A stretch of 64,000 nt of DNA from Nodosilinea nodulosa PCC 7104 (GTDB lineage: Bacteria > Cyanobacteriota > Cyanobacteriia > Phormidesmidales > Phormidesmidaceae), in contig NZ_JH976537.1 of assembly GCF_000309385.1 (NCBI RefSeq), forward strand, positions 3,902,507 to 3,966,506, written 5' to 3'. The notes under the pieces are model-generated. The model saw nothing but the letters and a program-made list of their open reading frames with translations. It did not search any database and was not told the DNA's origin. Within the stretch, counting starts at the first letter, position 1. Each line of letters begins with the position of its first letter. Shown here piece by piece: positions 25,911 through 34,794 of this stretch. The position numbers were made by a program, and so were the translations under genes.

Positions 25911-27308
25911 ATGTCTCCTGAATCGCAAGAGTTTTTAGCAACTTTTGTATCAGAGTCTTTCTACTACTGGGCCTCTGTGCTCATGTTGCTAATTCACGTA
26001 GGCTTCTTAGCCTATGAAGGTGGCGCAGCCCGCACTAAAAACGTTTTGGCCACGATGGTCAAAAACCTGATGACCCTGTCTCTGGTGGGCTTGACGTTCT
26101 TTTTCTTTGGCTGGTGGGTGTACAACGCCTTTCCGCTGTTTCCGCTCCAGGGCGGTATTGTGGGGCCGTGGACAGATCCCGCCTCCGAGGGGACTGTGGG
26201 CGATGTGCTGGCCCTGGTACAGGCTTCCTACCCCTGGTCGCCGGCCCTTGGCCCCAACCTTGCCGACAACCTGACTGGGGTGTTTTGGTTTGCCTTTGCG
26301 CTGTTTGCCATGACCACCGCATCGATTCTTTCCGGGGCGGTCATCGAGCGCATTAAGCTTGGCAGCTATGCCATCCTGGCGATTGTGCTGGGTTCCTTTA
26401 CGTGGGTGGTGGCGGCGGCCTGGGGCTGGAACCCCTACGGCTGGTTTTTCACCCAGATGGGCTACCACGACTTTGGCTGTTCCGCCGTGGTCCACGCGGT
26501 ATCGGGCTTCTTTGCCCTGGGCGTAGTCATCAATCTTGGCCCCCGCATCGGCAAGTTCGATAGCCAGGGCAAGCCCAGGGTGATCATGCCCCACAACCTG
26601 CCCCTCACAATGGTGGGGCTAATGCTGATTTTCGTCGGGTTTTACGCCTTTTTGGCCGCCTGTGTGATTTTTGTGCCCGGTCAAACCGGTGAGATTAGCA
26701 TCTACGGTACGCCAATGACCCTGGCATCGGTCGGCGTAAGCACGACGTTAGCGCTGTCAGCGGGCCTAATTGGAGCCTATATGGGCTCTAAGGCCGACCC
26801 TTTTTACACCATCTCCGGTGGCCTGGCCGGCATTATCTCGGTAGGGGCGGGGATGGATCTTTACAGTCCTGCAATTGTGATTGTTTTAGCTTTTATTGGT
26901 GCCTACACAATGCCATTTGTGGGCAACGCAATTGAAAGAGCTGGAATTGACGATGCCGTTGGTGCCTTTGCGGTACACGGCTACTGCGGGATGTTTGGGT
27001 CCTTGATGGTAGGCATTTTCGCGGCTGGTTACCCTATGCCTGAGGGTATTCCCGCCATCAATTTTGGGGCTCAGCTAATTGGCGCTTTGATTTGTGCTGT
27101 TCTCTTGGGCTTTATTCCCGGCTATGGAGTGAGCTTTGTGCTCAAGAAACTCGGTATGCTGCGCGTTTCTGAAGCCGAAGAGATCGCTGGTTTAGACCTG
27201 GCTGACTTTGGCATTGGGGGCTATCCAGAATATTCGATTTTGCCTGAGCAGAACGGTCACCCTAGCGTAGCTACTCTGGAGATGACTGAGGTGAGTCCTA
27301 AGTCTTAG
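25911..27308 (+). CDS. amt: Divergent Amt family ammonium transporter
   Basis: A 465-residue membrane protein with about 11 helices. Amt hallmarks are present: the twin His in the pore at 195 (DFGCSAVVHAVSG, with the conserved Asp) and 356 (DDAVGAFAVHGYCGMFG), the SGAVIERIK motif near residue 141 and GWNPYGWFF. The first helix region EGGAARTKNV departs from the usual YGGxVRxKN, and the loop at 80-120 is unusually long. It moves ammonium, or possibly methylamine, across the inner membrane. AGGAG lies 6 bases before the ATG. It follows the DUF1989 pair by 250 bases and is followed by a small membrane protein. Confidence 0.88.
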   Translation: MSPESQEFLATFVSESFYYWASVLMLLIHVGFLAYEGGAARTKNVLATMVKNLMTLSLVGLTFFFFGWWVYNAFPLFPLQGGIVGPWTDPASEGTVGDVLALVQASYPWSPALGPNLADNLTGVFWFAFALFAMTTASILSGAVIERIKLGSYAILAIVLGSFTWVVAAAWGWNPYGWFFTQMGYHDFGCSAVVHAVSGFFALGVVINLGPRIGKFDSQGKPRVIMPHNLPLTMVGLMLIFVGFYAFLAACVIFVPGQTGEISIYGTPMTLASVGVSTTLALSAGLIGAYMGSKADPFYTISGGLAGIISVGAGMDLYSPAIVIVLAFIGAYTMPFVGNAIERAGIDDAVGAFAVHGYCGMFGSLMVGIFAAGYPMPEGIPAINFGAQLIGALICAVLLGFIPGYGVSFVLKKLGMLRVSEAEEIAGLDLADFGIGGYPEYSILPEQNGHPSVATLEMTEVSPKS

Positions 27309-27352
27309 GCGGGGAGTTTTTGGGATGCTAGAAACTTTGAGGAGCAAGTGAT

Positions 27353-27793
27353 ATGTCAAGCCCGTTTTCCACCTATGCAGAGTTTGAAGGCGCCGTAGAT
27401 GGCCCTACCGGCGGTGCTATTTACACCTTTGCCAACAGCCCTGCCGTCAATATCATTGCGCTTTTAATCGGCGTTGGGTTCTTGATTTGGTTCATTGTTA
27501 GAACCTTCTCGACCCATTACGAAGTCCCGGCGGTGGATAGGTCGCTCAACCATCTGAGCGCATTTATTGTGGCGGGGTTGCTCTCTTTGACCGGTGCCGC
27601 CTATCAGCAGACGGTTCAGCCCAATCAGCCAGCGGAAGCGATGACCCAGGCGATGACCCACCGTCCGGGAACTCCAGCAACGCTAGGTCTGTTGGGTCTA
27701 TTGGGGGTAGGGCTTCCCGGTCGACAGCGACGGTCCAAGGCTGGGCTCAACAAGCGATCGCGCCCTCGGGGTCTCTACCGCGACATTAAATAA
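27353..27793 (+). CDS. Small membrane protein in operon with amt
   Basis: A 146-residue protein that starts 44 bases after amt with a clear GAGGAG ribosome binding site. It has two membrane helices (about residues 33-53, NIIALLIGVGFLIWFIVRTF, and 67-84, HLSAFIVAGLLSLTGAA). The rest is a polar loop and a basic tail (LPGRQRRSKAGLNKRSRPRG) that should face the cytoplasm. No family is recognised. The position suggests an accessory subunit of the transporter. Confidence 0.75.
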   Translation: MSSPFSTYAEFEGAVDGPTGGAIYTFANSPAVNIIALLIGVGFLIWFIVRTFSTHYEVPAVDRSLNHLSAFIVAGLLSLTGAAYQQTVQPNQPAEAMTQAMTHRPGTPATLGLLGLLGVGLPGRQRRSKAGLNKRSRPRGLYRDIK

Positions 27794-27890
27794 AAAATCG
27801 TCGCGCTAGGGTGTGCGGCCTTGCGTTTTTGGCCTTGACGGCCCGTAGCGTAGTTTTGTTGTTCTCAAGCGTTCCGTATGAACCCACACT

Positions 27891-27926
27891 ATGCCCTGCG
27901 GCGATTGGCCAGCGGGGCATTTTTTT
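27891..27926 (+). terminator. Rho-independent terminator after the amt operon
   Basis: ATGCCCTGC pairs with GCGGGGCAT (one G-U pair), with a loop around CGATTGG, and is followed by TTTTTTT. It lies about 100 bases past the small membrane protein gene on the same strand. Confidence 0.75.
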
Positions 27927-28014
27927 GGCTCCAGGCCCAGCGCCGCAGAATGAGCCTAGAAAACAGCGCTGGCGCTATGATTTGGCGTAGCGAAGCGCAG
28001 GATAGCTTAAATTG

Positions 28015-29664
28015 GTGACTATTGCGGATTTAACCCAACAGGAGAGCTGGGAGCGGGCACAGGCTGGCGATATGGGGGCGATCGCCCGTCTGATTGCCTT
28101 TGCCATTAACCCTAGCCAGAGGCCGTCCCCGGTGAAAGTAGAAGCATCGCGGCGGGATGGTACCCTCTACGTCTTTCTGACCGCCGCCCCGCCCCGACAG
28201 CTAGAAACCTACCTGCAAGCCATTCGCGCAGTTGTCAGCGCCCTGAACCTGACGGCCATCACTCAGCTCAAGGTGCTGGATGGGGCTGAAAAACGCTTGC
28301 TCAATCGCTGGCAATACGACTTTAGCCTTGCGCCTGCTCCGTCTGCCGCTCCGCCGCCTCAGCCCGCTAGACTCGCCTTGGCTGAGAGCGCCCCTGGAAC
28401 AGAGTCGATTGCTCTTGCCCCGGCTGCCGCTGGCGATCGAAGGCCCAGCCCGGCGGAGCCGCGCCGCCGGGGGTGGATGGTATTGCCGGCCGCGATCGCC
28501 CTGGGCTTTGGGTTGGCGGCGGGCGTCACCCAGTGGCGCTACGGCCAGCAGCCCAACTCTGCCCGTCCGTCCGAACCCCAGGACACCGAAGTGGCCTCCA
28601 ACCGCAGCCCCGAGGCCACCCCCACGGCATCCCTCCCGGCCGGGGCTCTCAGCGATTCGGCACCAGCGGCAGCGGGCGCGGCCCCCCCTCCCAATCCTGC
28701 CCCCGTCGCCCTCACCATCAAAGCCGTGGGCGACATAATCCCCGGTACCGACTATCAGCGCTACCGCCTGCCCGACGACTGGCAATACCTGTTTCGCAGC
28801 ATCCAGTACCAGCTGAGCGATGCCGATATCACCTTCGGCAACTTTGAAAGTACCCTCACCGAGGTGCCCAACAGCGCCAAGGACACCAGCCGCGGCAACA
28901 CCTTTGCCTTTCGGACCCCGCCCTGGTACGCCAGCGTGCTCAAAGAAGCCGGGTTCGATGTTCTAAATGTGGCCAACAACCACTCCATGGATTTCTTTGA
29001 GCAGGGATTCAATGACACCATCGCCAATATCGAAGCAGCCGGGATGCAGGCGGTAGGCCGCAAAGGCGAGATTTTGTACGTAAAAGCCCACGGCAAAACC
29101 GTGGCATTTATTGGCTTTAGCACCTACAGCGAGCACAACTCGGTCAATGATTTAGATACCGCGATCGCCCTGGTAGAAACCGCCAAACAGCAGGCCGACA
29201 TCGTCGTCGTCTCCTTCCACGGCGGCAAAGAGGGCACCGACGCCACGGTCACCCGTGACCAGGACGAATACTTCTACTCCGAAAATCGCGGCAACCTGGT
29301 GCGGTTCTCCCACACCGTCGTCGACCACGGGGCCGACCTGGTGCTGGGCCACGGTCCCCACGTCCCGCGCGCGATCGAGCTGTACAACCACAAACTGATC
29401 GCCTACTCCCTGGGCAATTTTTTGGGCTACCGCAGCCTCTCTACCGTAGGGCCTCTGGGCATTTCGCTCATTTTACAGGCCGATCTCGACGCCCAAGGCA
29501 ATCTGGTCGGCGGGCGCATCATCCCCGTTGCCCTCGACAAAAATGGCGTCCCCTACCTGGATGATCACTTCGGCAGCGTAGTCTTGCTGCGCCAGTTCAC
29601 CCGGCGCGACTTCCCCGACACGCCGCTAAAAATTGACGACCTGGGCTACATCTGGCCCCAGTAA
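28015..29664 (+). CDS. CapA-like metallophosphatase-fold membrane protein
   Basis: A protein of about 549 residues. Residues 1-105 are a soluble domain of unknown function common in cyanobacterial proteins (DLTQQESWERAQAGDMGAIA). A single membrane helix (about 155-175) and an Ala/Pro-rich linker follow. The CapA/PGA-cap domain runs from about residue 235: KAVGDIIPGTD, GNFESTLTEV, LNVANNHSMDF, VVSFHGGKEGTD, LVLGHGPHVPRAIE and IAYSLGNFLGY. The metal-binding Asp, Asn and His residues are present. CapA proteins act outside the membrane in poly-gamma-glutamate or polysaccharide formation. The start is GTG or the TTG just before it. Confidence 0.88.
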   Translation: MTIADLTQQESWERAQAGDMGAIARLIAFAINPSQRPSPVKVEASRRDGTLYVFLTAAPPRQLETYLQAIRAVVSALNLTAITQLKVLDGAEKRLLNRWQYDFSLAPAPSAAPPPQPARLALAESAPGTESIALAPAAAGDRRPSPAEPRRRGWMVLPAAIALGFGLAAGVTQWRYGQQPNSARPSEPQDTEVASNRSPEATPTASLPAGALSDSAPAAAGAAPPPNPAPVALTIKAVGDIIPGTDYQRYRLPDDWQYLFRSIQYQLSDADITFGNFESTLTEVPNSAKDTSRGNTFAFRTPPWYASVLKEAGFDVLNVANNHSMDFFEQGFNDTIANIEAAGMQAVGRKGEILYVKAHGKTVAFIGFSTYSEHNSVNDLDTAIALVETAKQQADIVVVSFHGGKEGTDATVTRDQDEYFYSENRGNLVRFSHTVVDHGADLVLGHGPHVPRAIELYNHKLIAYSLGNFLGYRSLSTVGPLGISLILQADLDAQGNLVGGRIIPVALDKNGVPYLDDHFGSVVLLRQFTRRDFPDTPLKIDDLGYIWPQ

Positions 29665-29933
29665 GGGCTTCGGCCAAAAGGATAGCTGGGGGATCGATAG
29701 CTTAATAGGGCCAATCCTCCAGTTCTGGCCAGTGGCCGCAGAGCCTGCCTACAGCGCAACGGCGATCGCGACGAAACCCAGCCAGGGAAGGAAGCCAACC
29801 TGCTACCAATGACAGTGTTATGCCCAACGGCAGGCGCGCTAGCGTTGTGTAAAGCGGCTGTGACAGTTGCACGTCACCAATGCTGCGCGTCAGCTGTACC
29901 TCATTAGCATTGCGTTATCAATAAGGAGGCATT

Positions 29934-30809
29934 GTGCCAATTTCCATTCGAGACGATGTAGTATTCATCATTCTCAGGAAAATTCAGGAGTTTGACCAAA
30001 ACAGTCAGCAGGGAGAGATAGATTTTTCCTCCACCGACTTCACTGGATTAGGGCTAACCCAGGCCAGTCTCCTGGGCCACTTAGACTACCTCAACCAGAA
30101 GCATTACATCGACGCCGAGTTTAGCGGAAACGCCTACGGCAACCAGGACGACGTTCCCAACCTGGTCAACCCAGAGGAGGTAGACTTCCGCGTTGCCAAC
30201 ACCTGGGGCGCCGAAGACGGCCCCCTACCCCACCTGGTAGCCTTCAAGCAGGCCACGCTGACCGAGAAGGGGCAGAGCATGCTGGCCGAGATGGAAGCGA
30301 ACCCTCCAAAAGCTTTAGATCGAGGGCCAAAAGTACCGCTGCTGAACGAGCAAACGCCGTTCTTAGAAAAGGTCAAAGTCAAGGGCGGCCTGTCGGATAT
30401 CTACGATGCTCGAGACATTAGTGAGACTGTTTTTCGCGTCATGCGAGACGTCATGACAACCGCAGAGGCCGATCGTGTACAGGCAGAACTTCACGAGTCT
30501 GCTCTATCCACCCAGGAAAAAGCCCTGCAAATGGAAGTTGCCGATCTTTGGAAAGATAGAAACCCCATTGTGGGTCTGCTGAGTCGCCTGCGGCCGCCGC
30601 TGAAGGGGGCAGCCCCCTTGGGCATTGACTCCAAACTCTTTTTGACCAGGGTAGATAATGAAGCCGGTGTGCCCAAGATGGCTAACGCAGAAACTGTCGT
30701 TTCTGCCGTCTTTTCAGCCACCAAAGATGAGCTTTCCCAGGAGCGCATCGAGGCCGTTGCCGAATGGCTACCCGAGGGGAAAGTGCGCGAACTCTGGCAG
30801 GCCGCCTGA
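29934..30809 (+). CDS. DUF2267 domain protein
   Basis: A 291-residue cytosolic protein with a GTG start and a strong AAGGAGG ribosome binding site 5 bases upstream. Residues 1-110 look like a small helical/winged-helix domain (IREFDQ-like N-terminus, TQASLLGHLDYLNQKHYIDAE-type elements). Residues 145-290 match DUF2267: FLEKVKVKGGLSD, ETVFRVMRDVMTTAEADRVQAE, NAETVVSAVFSATKDELSQERIE and EWLPEGKVRELW. DUF2267 is of unknown biochemical function. MITE copy 3 and a terminator follow. Confidence 0.82.
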   Translation: MPISIRDDVVFIILRKIQEFDQNSQQGEIDFSSTDFTGLGLTQASLLGHLDYLNQKHYIDAEFSGNAYGNQDDVPNLVNPEEVDFRVANTWGAEDGPLPHLVAFKQATLTEKGQSMLAEMEANPPKALDRGPKVPLLNEQTPFLEKVKVKGGLSDIYDARDISETVFRVMRDVMTTAEADRVQAELHESALSTQEKALQMEVADLWKDRNPIVGLLSRLRPPLKGAAPLGIDSKLFLTRVDNEAGVPKMANAETVVSAVFSATKDELSQERIEAVAEWLPEGKVRELWQAA

Positions 30810-30859
30810 TCCCCCCGTGAAGACCGGCCGTGACGAGGGCATCGTCCCACGGAGATAGA

Positions 30860-30951
30860 TATAGCTGTGGCCAGTTTGGTTGAGACATTTCCCCTCAAAA
30901 CGTTCAACCGTTTGAACGCCTCTGGATGTGACCTAAGTTGCTGTGGCTATA
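30860..30951 (+). mobile_element. Palindromic MITE-like element, copy 3 (degenerate)
   Basis: A 92-base copy with TATAGCTGTGGCCAGTTTGG at the left, AACGTTCAACCGTTTGAACG in the centre and GCTGTGGCTATA at the right. It has diverged and lost part of the right arm compared with copies 1 and 2. It lies between the DUF2267 gene and its terminator. Confidence 0.75.
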
Positions 30952-30973
30952 AATAGAGATTGAGCGCTGCGGC

Positions 30974-31017
30974 TAGCCCCCTGCCAACAGTTGTGGGTAG
31001 GGGGCTATCTGTTTTTT
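30974..31017 (+). terminator. Rho-independent terminator after the DUF2267 gene
   Basis: TAGCCCCCT and AGGGGGCTA form a 9-base-pair stem followed by TCTGTTTTTT. It ends plus-strand transcription just before the convergent VKOR gene. The stem may serve both strands. Confidence 0.75.
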
Positions 31018-31027
31018 AGGCCAAATT

Positions 31028-31966
31028 CTAGTGCTGAAAATTGGTGGGGCCGCTGTAGTCTGAAAGCTCCGCTAGCTGTTGCAGGGTTTGGGTTCCTGAG
31101 TAGAACTCGCCGTTGATCTCCCAGGTTGGGAATCCGGTAATTTCTGGTGTAGATCGGCACAGTTTGGTCTGAGAATTTTGGCCATCTTCGGAGCATTCTA
31201 CATAGTCAAGGGCGGTAGTGGCTTCGGCCCCAAACAGCATTTTTTGGTCATGGCAGTGGGGGCACCACCAGGCTCCATACATTTTTGCGCCAATGCCTTT
31301 GAGATGCTTTGCCAGGGCAATTTCAGCCGGACCAGAGGCCGTGGTGACGGGCGGGCCAGCCTGTCCGGCGGCAGCGCGAGTAGCGGTCGGGCGGCCCCCA
31401 TCCGCTCCATGATTGGGCGCGTAGAGGGCAAACGTGCCCGTCAGGGTAATGATCGCCGTAATAGCGCCAATAAAGGCGAGCTGGCCCAGGTCATCCCAGG
31501 GGTTGCCAAACAGGATGATGGCAAACATCGACAGGGCAAACAGGGCAGACGACACGCAGTAGGGGCAAAACGCCTGAATTTCAAAGGCAAGCACGGTCAT
31601 CAGGTAGGCGCTAAACACCGCCATGACCGAAGCCATTACAAACATCAGCGGCCAGGTCCACGACTCCAGCCTTTGGCGTAAAGGTTTGTTTTGGTCAGCA
31701 TTGACCAGTAGTGGAGCCACCGCCAGCACTAGCATCGTGGCGTAGGCCAAAAACCCAAACAGGGTGAGGGGCAACCCAAACACGGTAGCGTAGGGGCTGG
31801 AGAGGACTCGCTCGCAACCCTCCGTGGGGCAGGCGCCGCCGCCGCCAGTGAGTTTGTCAATCGTCAGAAACGCAGTACCCAGGGCACCTACCGAGGCAAT
31901 ACCTGCCACTAACCAGCGCGACCAGCGATGAATCCAACGGCTTTCCTGACGACGACCTCTCATCAT
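31028..31966 (-). CDS. VKOR-thioredoxin fusion protein (disulfide bond formation)
   Basis: A protein of about 312 residues. The N-terminal two-thirds is a four- or five-helix VKOR domain with the periplasmic/lumenal loop Cys pair (CPTEGCERVL, near residues 43-48) and the quinone-side FCPYC motif (near 133). The C-terminal third is a thioredoxin-like domain with WCPHC (near 232) and a cis-Pro region (FPTWEI). It makes disulfides in the periplasm or thylakoid lumen and passes electrons to quinone; cyanobacteria use it in place of DsbB. The start is the MM pair after GGAGGGA. A longer frame would translate into MITE copy 4 and is rejected. Confidence 0.92.
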   Translation of the reverse strand: MMRGRRQESRWIHRWSRWLVAGIASVGALGTAFLTIDKLTGGGGACPTEGCERVLSSPYATVFGLPLTLFGFLAYATMLVLAVAPLLVNADQNKPLRQRLESWTWPLMFVMASVMAVFSAYLMTVLAFEIQAFCPYCVSSALFALSMFAIILFGNPWDDLGQLAFIGAITAIITLTGTFALYAPNHGADGGRPTATRAAAGQAGPPVTTASGPAEIALAKHLKGIGAKMYGAWWCPHCHDQKMLFGAEATTALDYVECSEDGQNSQTKLCRSTPEITGFPTWEINGEFYSGTQTLQQLAELSDYSGPTNFQH

Positions 31967-32028
31967 GCGTCCCTCCACCAAAACAGTTAACCAGAATTCT
32001 AAACTGCCAATTGAGATCGGCAGCCAGT

Positions 32029-32124
32029 TATAGCCATAGTCACATTGGTTAGGACATCCAGAAATCCTATAAACGTTCAAACGTTTATAGGAGACATGTC
32101 TTAACCAGACTGGCTACAGTTATA
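32029..32124 (-). mobile_element. Palindromic MITE-like element, copy 4 (reverse orientation)
   Basis: A 96-base copy on the opposite strand to the others: TATAGCCATAGTCACATTGG at its left is the inverse of the right end of copy 1. The centre AAACGTTCAAACGTTT is 8 bases shorter than in copy 1, but the arms still pair (CCTATAAACG with CGTTTATAGG). It lies between btpA and the VKOR gene, both transcribed leftward, and takes up most of the region just upstream of VKOR. Confidence 0.82.
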
Positions 32125-32186
32125 CAAAATCGCGGCTGGCCCAGTGTCCATAGTAATGTCTAGGCTCGGCTGTAGGCAGCGCGACC

Positions 32187-33032
32187 TTAAGGAGCAACCA
32201 TAGTTGGCAGCGACAGGGTACCCTCCAGGGCTTGCAGACCCTCCTGCATGGCCTCCACAAACTGCCCCACCCGAATGGGATCGATGGGCTGGTCAATGTT
32301 GCCCTGGCGTTTGAGAGAGCTGGCGACAATCACGCCATCGGCAGCTTTCATCAGGGTGCCAATGTTGTCTGCGTCAGCTCCGCTGCCGATGAAAACGGGG
32401 CGATCGCCCGCCGCCGCCTTGGCCAGCTCCAGATCTTCGAGGCTGGGAGGGCTGCCCGTAGCCCAGCCCGACAGGATAATGCCGTCGGCCATGCCCCGAT
32501 GAATGGTTTCCTGCACCGCCGTGGTCAGGTTGGGAGACCCGAGGGGACGGGCGTGCTTGACCAGCACATCGGCCAAAATTTTGACCGAGCTGCCCAGCTC
32601 TTTGCGGTAGCGCAGCAGGTCGTGGGCGCAACCTTCGATTAGCCCCTGGTCGGTAGCCATGACTCCGGTCAACACGTTGACGCGAATGAAGGCGGCTCCG
32701 GTACAGGTGGCGATCGCCAAGGCACTGCGGGCGTCGTTGCGCAGCACATTAATGCCGATGGGCACCGTAATTAGGGTTTGCAGGCGCTGCACGACCAGAC
32801 CCATGGCGCTGACCACGGCTGGATCTACCGCCCCTTTAGTGAACGGAGCATCAAAGAAATTTTCAACAATAATGCCGTGCACGCCGCCGGAGGCAAGGGC
32901 GGTGGCCTCTTGTTCGGCCCGGTCAATGACAGCCTGTAAACTCCCCTGCCAGCGGGGTGAAGTGGGCAGGGGCAGCAGATGTAGTACCCCGACAACCGGG
33001 TTGGGGGTGTTGAAGACTTCGATTAAGTCCAC
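32187..33032 (-). CDS. btpA: Photosystem I biogenesis protein BtpA
   Basis: A TIM-barrel protein of about 281 residues of the BtpA/SgcQ family. Seen: NPVVGVLHLLPLPTSPRW at the N-terminus, GGVHGIIVENFFDAPF, PIGINVLRNDARSAL, FIRVNVLTGVMATDQGLIEG and GSGADADNIGTLM. In Synechocystis BtpA stabilises the PSI reaction-centre proteins on the thylakoid surface. The start is probably GTG before DLIEVFNTPNP; a TTG 33 bases upstream is possible. Confidence 0.92.
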   Translation of the reverse strand: MDLIEVFNTPNPVVGVLHLLPLPTSPRWQGSLQAVIDRAEQEATALASGGVHGIIVENFFDAPFTKGAVDPAVVSAMGLVVQRLQTLITVPIGINVLRNDARSALAIATCTGAAFIRVNVLTGVMATDQGLIEGCAHDLLRYRKELGSSVKILADVLVKHARPLGSPNLTTAVQETIHRGMADGIILSGWATGSPPSLEDLELAKAAAGDRPVFIGSGADADNIGTLMKAADGVIVASSLKRQGNIDQPIDPIRVGQFVEAMQEGLQALEGTLSLPTMVAP

Positions 33033-33382
33033 GTGAATTTTGCCTGGACTCGCAGAACGGTACAAAACAGTAGGCAGTCTTGGCCTGCCGCAGCAAGCGC
33101 AAACCTACCCTACCAGCATATCAACCCCTGGGACCTGATTTGGGACACCCCTGCTTTTGTGATGTATTATTTATGAGTGTTAATTTGTATTGCCCCCTGG
33201 TGCCATTGGCCAAAAGATTTGCTGGGCAATTCGTCAACACAGGATTGATGGATGCCTGAGCTGTGGCGTTAGGGATGTTGGTACTGGCGTGAGCAGTGCC
33301 CTGCTGCGGCGCGATCGCGCCAGCTACCCGAAGCTTTTGGCAAGATCGGCGTGTTCACATATTGAGAGACACGAGAAACACC

Positions 33383-34738
33383 ATGGGGCTAAAGCCAACG
33401 GTTGCATTTAACCACCTCGGCTGTGAGAAAAACCGAGTCGATACCGAGCATATGCTGGGTCTGCTGGTGCAGGCAGGCTATCAGGTCGACGCCAACGAGG
33501 AGCTGGCCGACTACGTAGTGGTCAACACCTGTAGCTTTATTGAAGCCGCGCGGGAGGAGTCGGTGCGCACCCTGGTGGAACTGGCGGCCGCCCAGAAAAA
33601 GGTGGTCATCACGGGCTGTCTGGCCCAGCATTTTCAGCATGAGCTTCTAGAGGAGATTCCCGAAGCCGTGGCCTTGGTGGGCACCGGCGACTACAACCGG
33701 ATTGTCGAAGTAATCGAGCGGGCTGAGGCCGGGGAGCGGGTCAAACTGGTGTCCCCAGAACCCACCTACATTGCCGATGAAACTGTGCCCCGCTACCGCA
33801 CCACCGCCTCCAGCGTGGCCTACCTGCGGGTGGCCGAGGGCTGCGACTACCGCTGCGCCTTCTGCATCATTCCGCACCTGCGCGGTAACCAGCGATCGCG
33901 ATCGATCGAGTCTATCGTCAGCGAGGCCCATCAGCTAGCCGCTGAGGGGGTGCAAGAGCTGGTGCTAATCTCCCAGATCACCACCAACTACGGCCTGGAC
34001 CTCTACGGCAAACCCCGCCTGGCCGATCTGCTGCGCGCCCTGAGCGAGGTAGATGTTCCCTGGGTGCGCATGCACTACGCCTACCCCACCGGCCTCACCC
34101 CGGAGGTGATCGCCGCCATTCGCGAAACGCCCAACGTGCTGCCCTACCTAGATTTACCCCTCCAGCACTCCCACCCCGAGGTGCTGCGGGCCATGAACCG
34201 CCCCTGGCAGGGCCAGGTCAACGACGACGTTATTTTCCGGATTAAAGACGCGCTGCCCGACGCTGTGCTGCGAACCACCTTTATCGTGGGCTTCCCTGGC
34301 GAAACCGAGGCCTACTTTGAGCACCTACTGGCGTTTGTAGAGCGCCATCGGTTTGACCACGTGGGTGTGTTTAGCTTCTCCGCCGAGGAGGGCACCCCCG
34401 CGTACAGCCTGCCCAACCAGGTGCCAAGTGCAGAGCGCGATCGCCGCCGCGAAATCCTCATGCTTGCCCAACAGCCCATTGCCTGGGAGCACAACCGAGC
34501 CCAGATTGGCCGAGTGGTAGATGTGCTAGTTGAGCAGGAGAACCCCACGACTGGCGTAGCGATCGGGCGATCGGCCCGCTTTGCCCCCGAGGTCGACGGC
34601 TTGGTCTATATCTCTGGGGCCGCTCCCCTCAACCGGATTGTGCCGGTCACCATTACCGCCGCCGACACCTACGACCTGTTCGGAGAGGTCGCCCCTGTGG
34701 CTTCCGCCGCAGACCCATCCCTAAGCCTGGCTCGCTAG
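33383..34738 (+). CDS. rimO: Ribosomal protein S12 methylthiotransferase RimO
   Basis: A 451-residue radical SAM enzyme that adds a methylthio group to Asp88 of ribosomal protein S12. Domains: the N-terminal UPF0004 domain with three Cys ([23 protein letters not shown]) for an accessory Fe-S cluster; the radical SAM motif [11 protein letters not shown] (near residue 155); and a C-terminal TRAM domain (about 385-440). The start [14 protein letters not shown] is the family start. crhR follows 56 bases downstream, the same order as the known rimO-crhR operon of Synechocystis. Confidence 0.95.
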   Translation: MGLKPTVAFNHLGCEKNRVDTEHMLGLLVQAGYQVDANEELADYVVVNTCSFIEAAREESVRTLVELAAAQKKVVITGCLAQHFQHELLEEIPEAVALVGTGDYNRIVEVIERAEAGERVKLVSPEPTYIADETVPRYRTTASSVAYLRVAEGCDYRCAFCIIPHLRGNQRSRSIESIVSEAHQLAAEGVQELVLISQITTNYGLDLYGKPRLADLLRALSEVDVPWVRMHYAYPTGLTPEVIAAIRETPNVLPYLDLPLQHSHPEVLRAMNRPWQGQVNDDVIFRIKDALPDAVLRTTFIVGFPGETEAYFEHLLAFVERHRFDHVGVFSFSAEEGTPAYSLPNQVPSAERDRRREILMLAQQPIAWEHNRAQIGRVVDVLVEQENPTTGVAIGRSARFAPEVDGLVYISGAAPLNRIVPVTITAADTYDLFGEVAPVASAADPSLSLAR

Positions 34739-34794
34739 GTTTGTCCCACTTTTCCTTGCCCCATACCCTTTGTTCACCGTCCCGAGGAACCACC

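Noticed and set aside
31967-32080. A 38-residue N-terminal extension of the VKOR protein
   Set aside because: The extension would be translated from MITE copy 4, while GGAGGGA lies just before the MM start at 31966.
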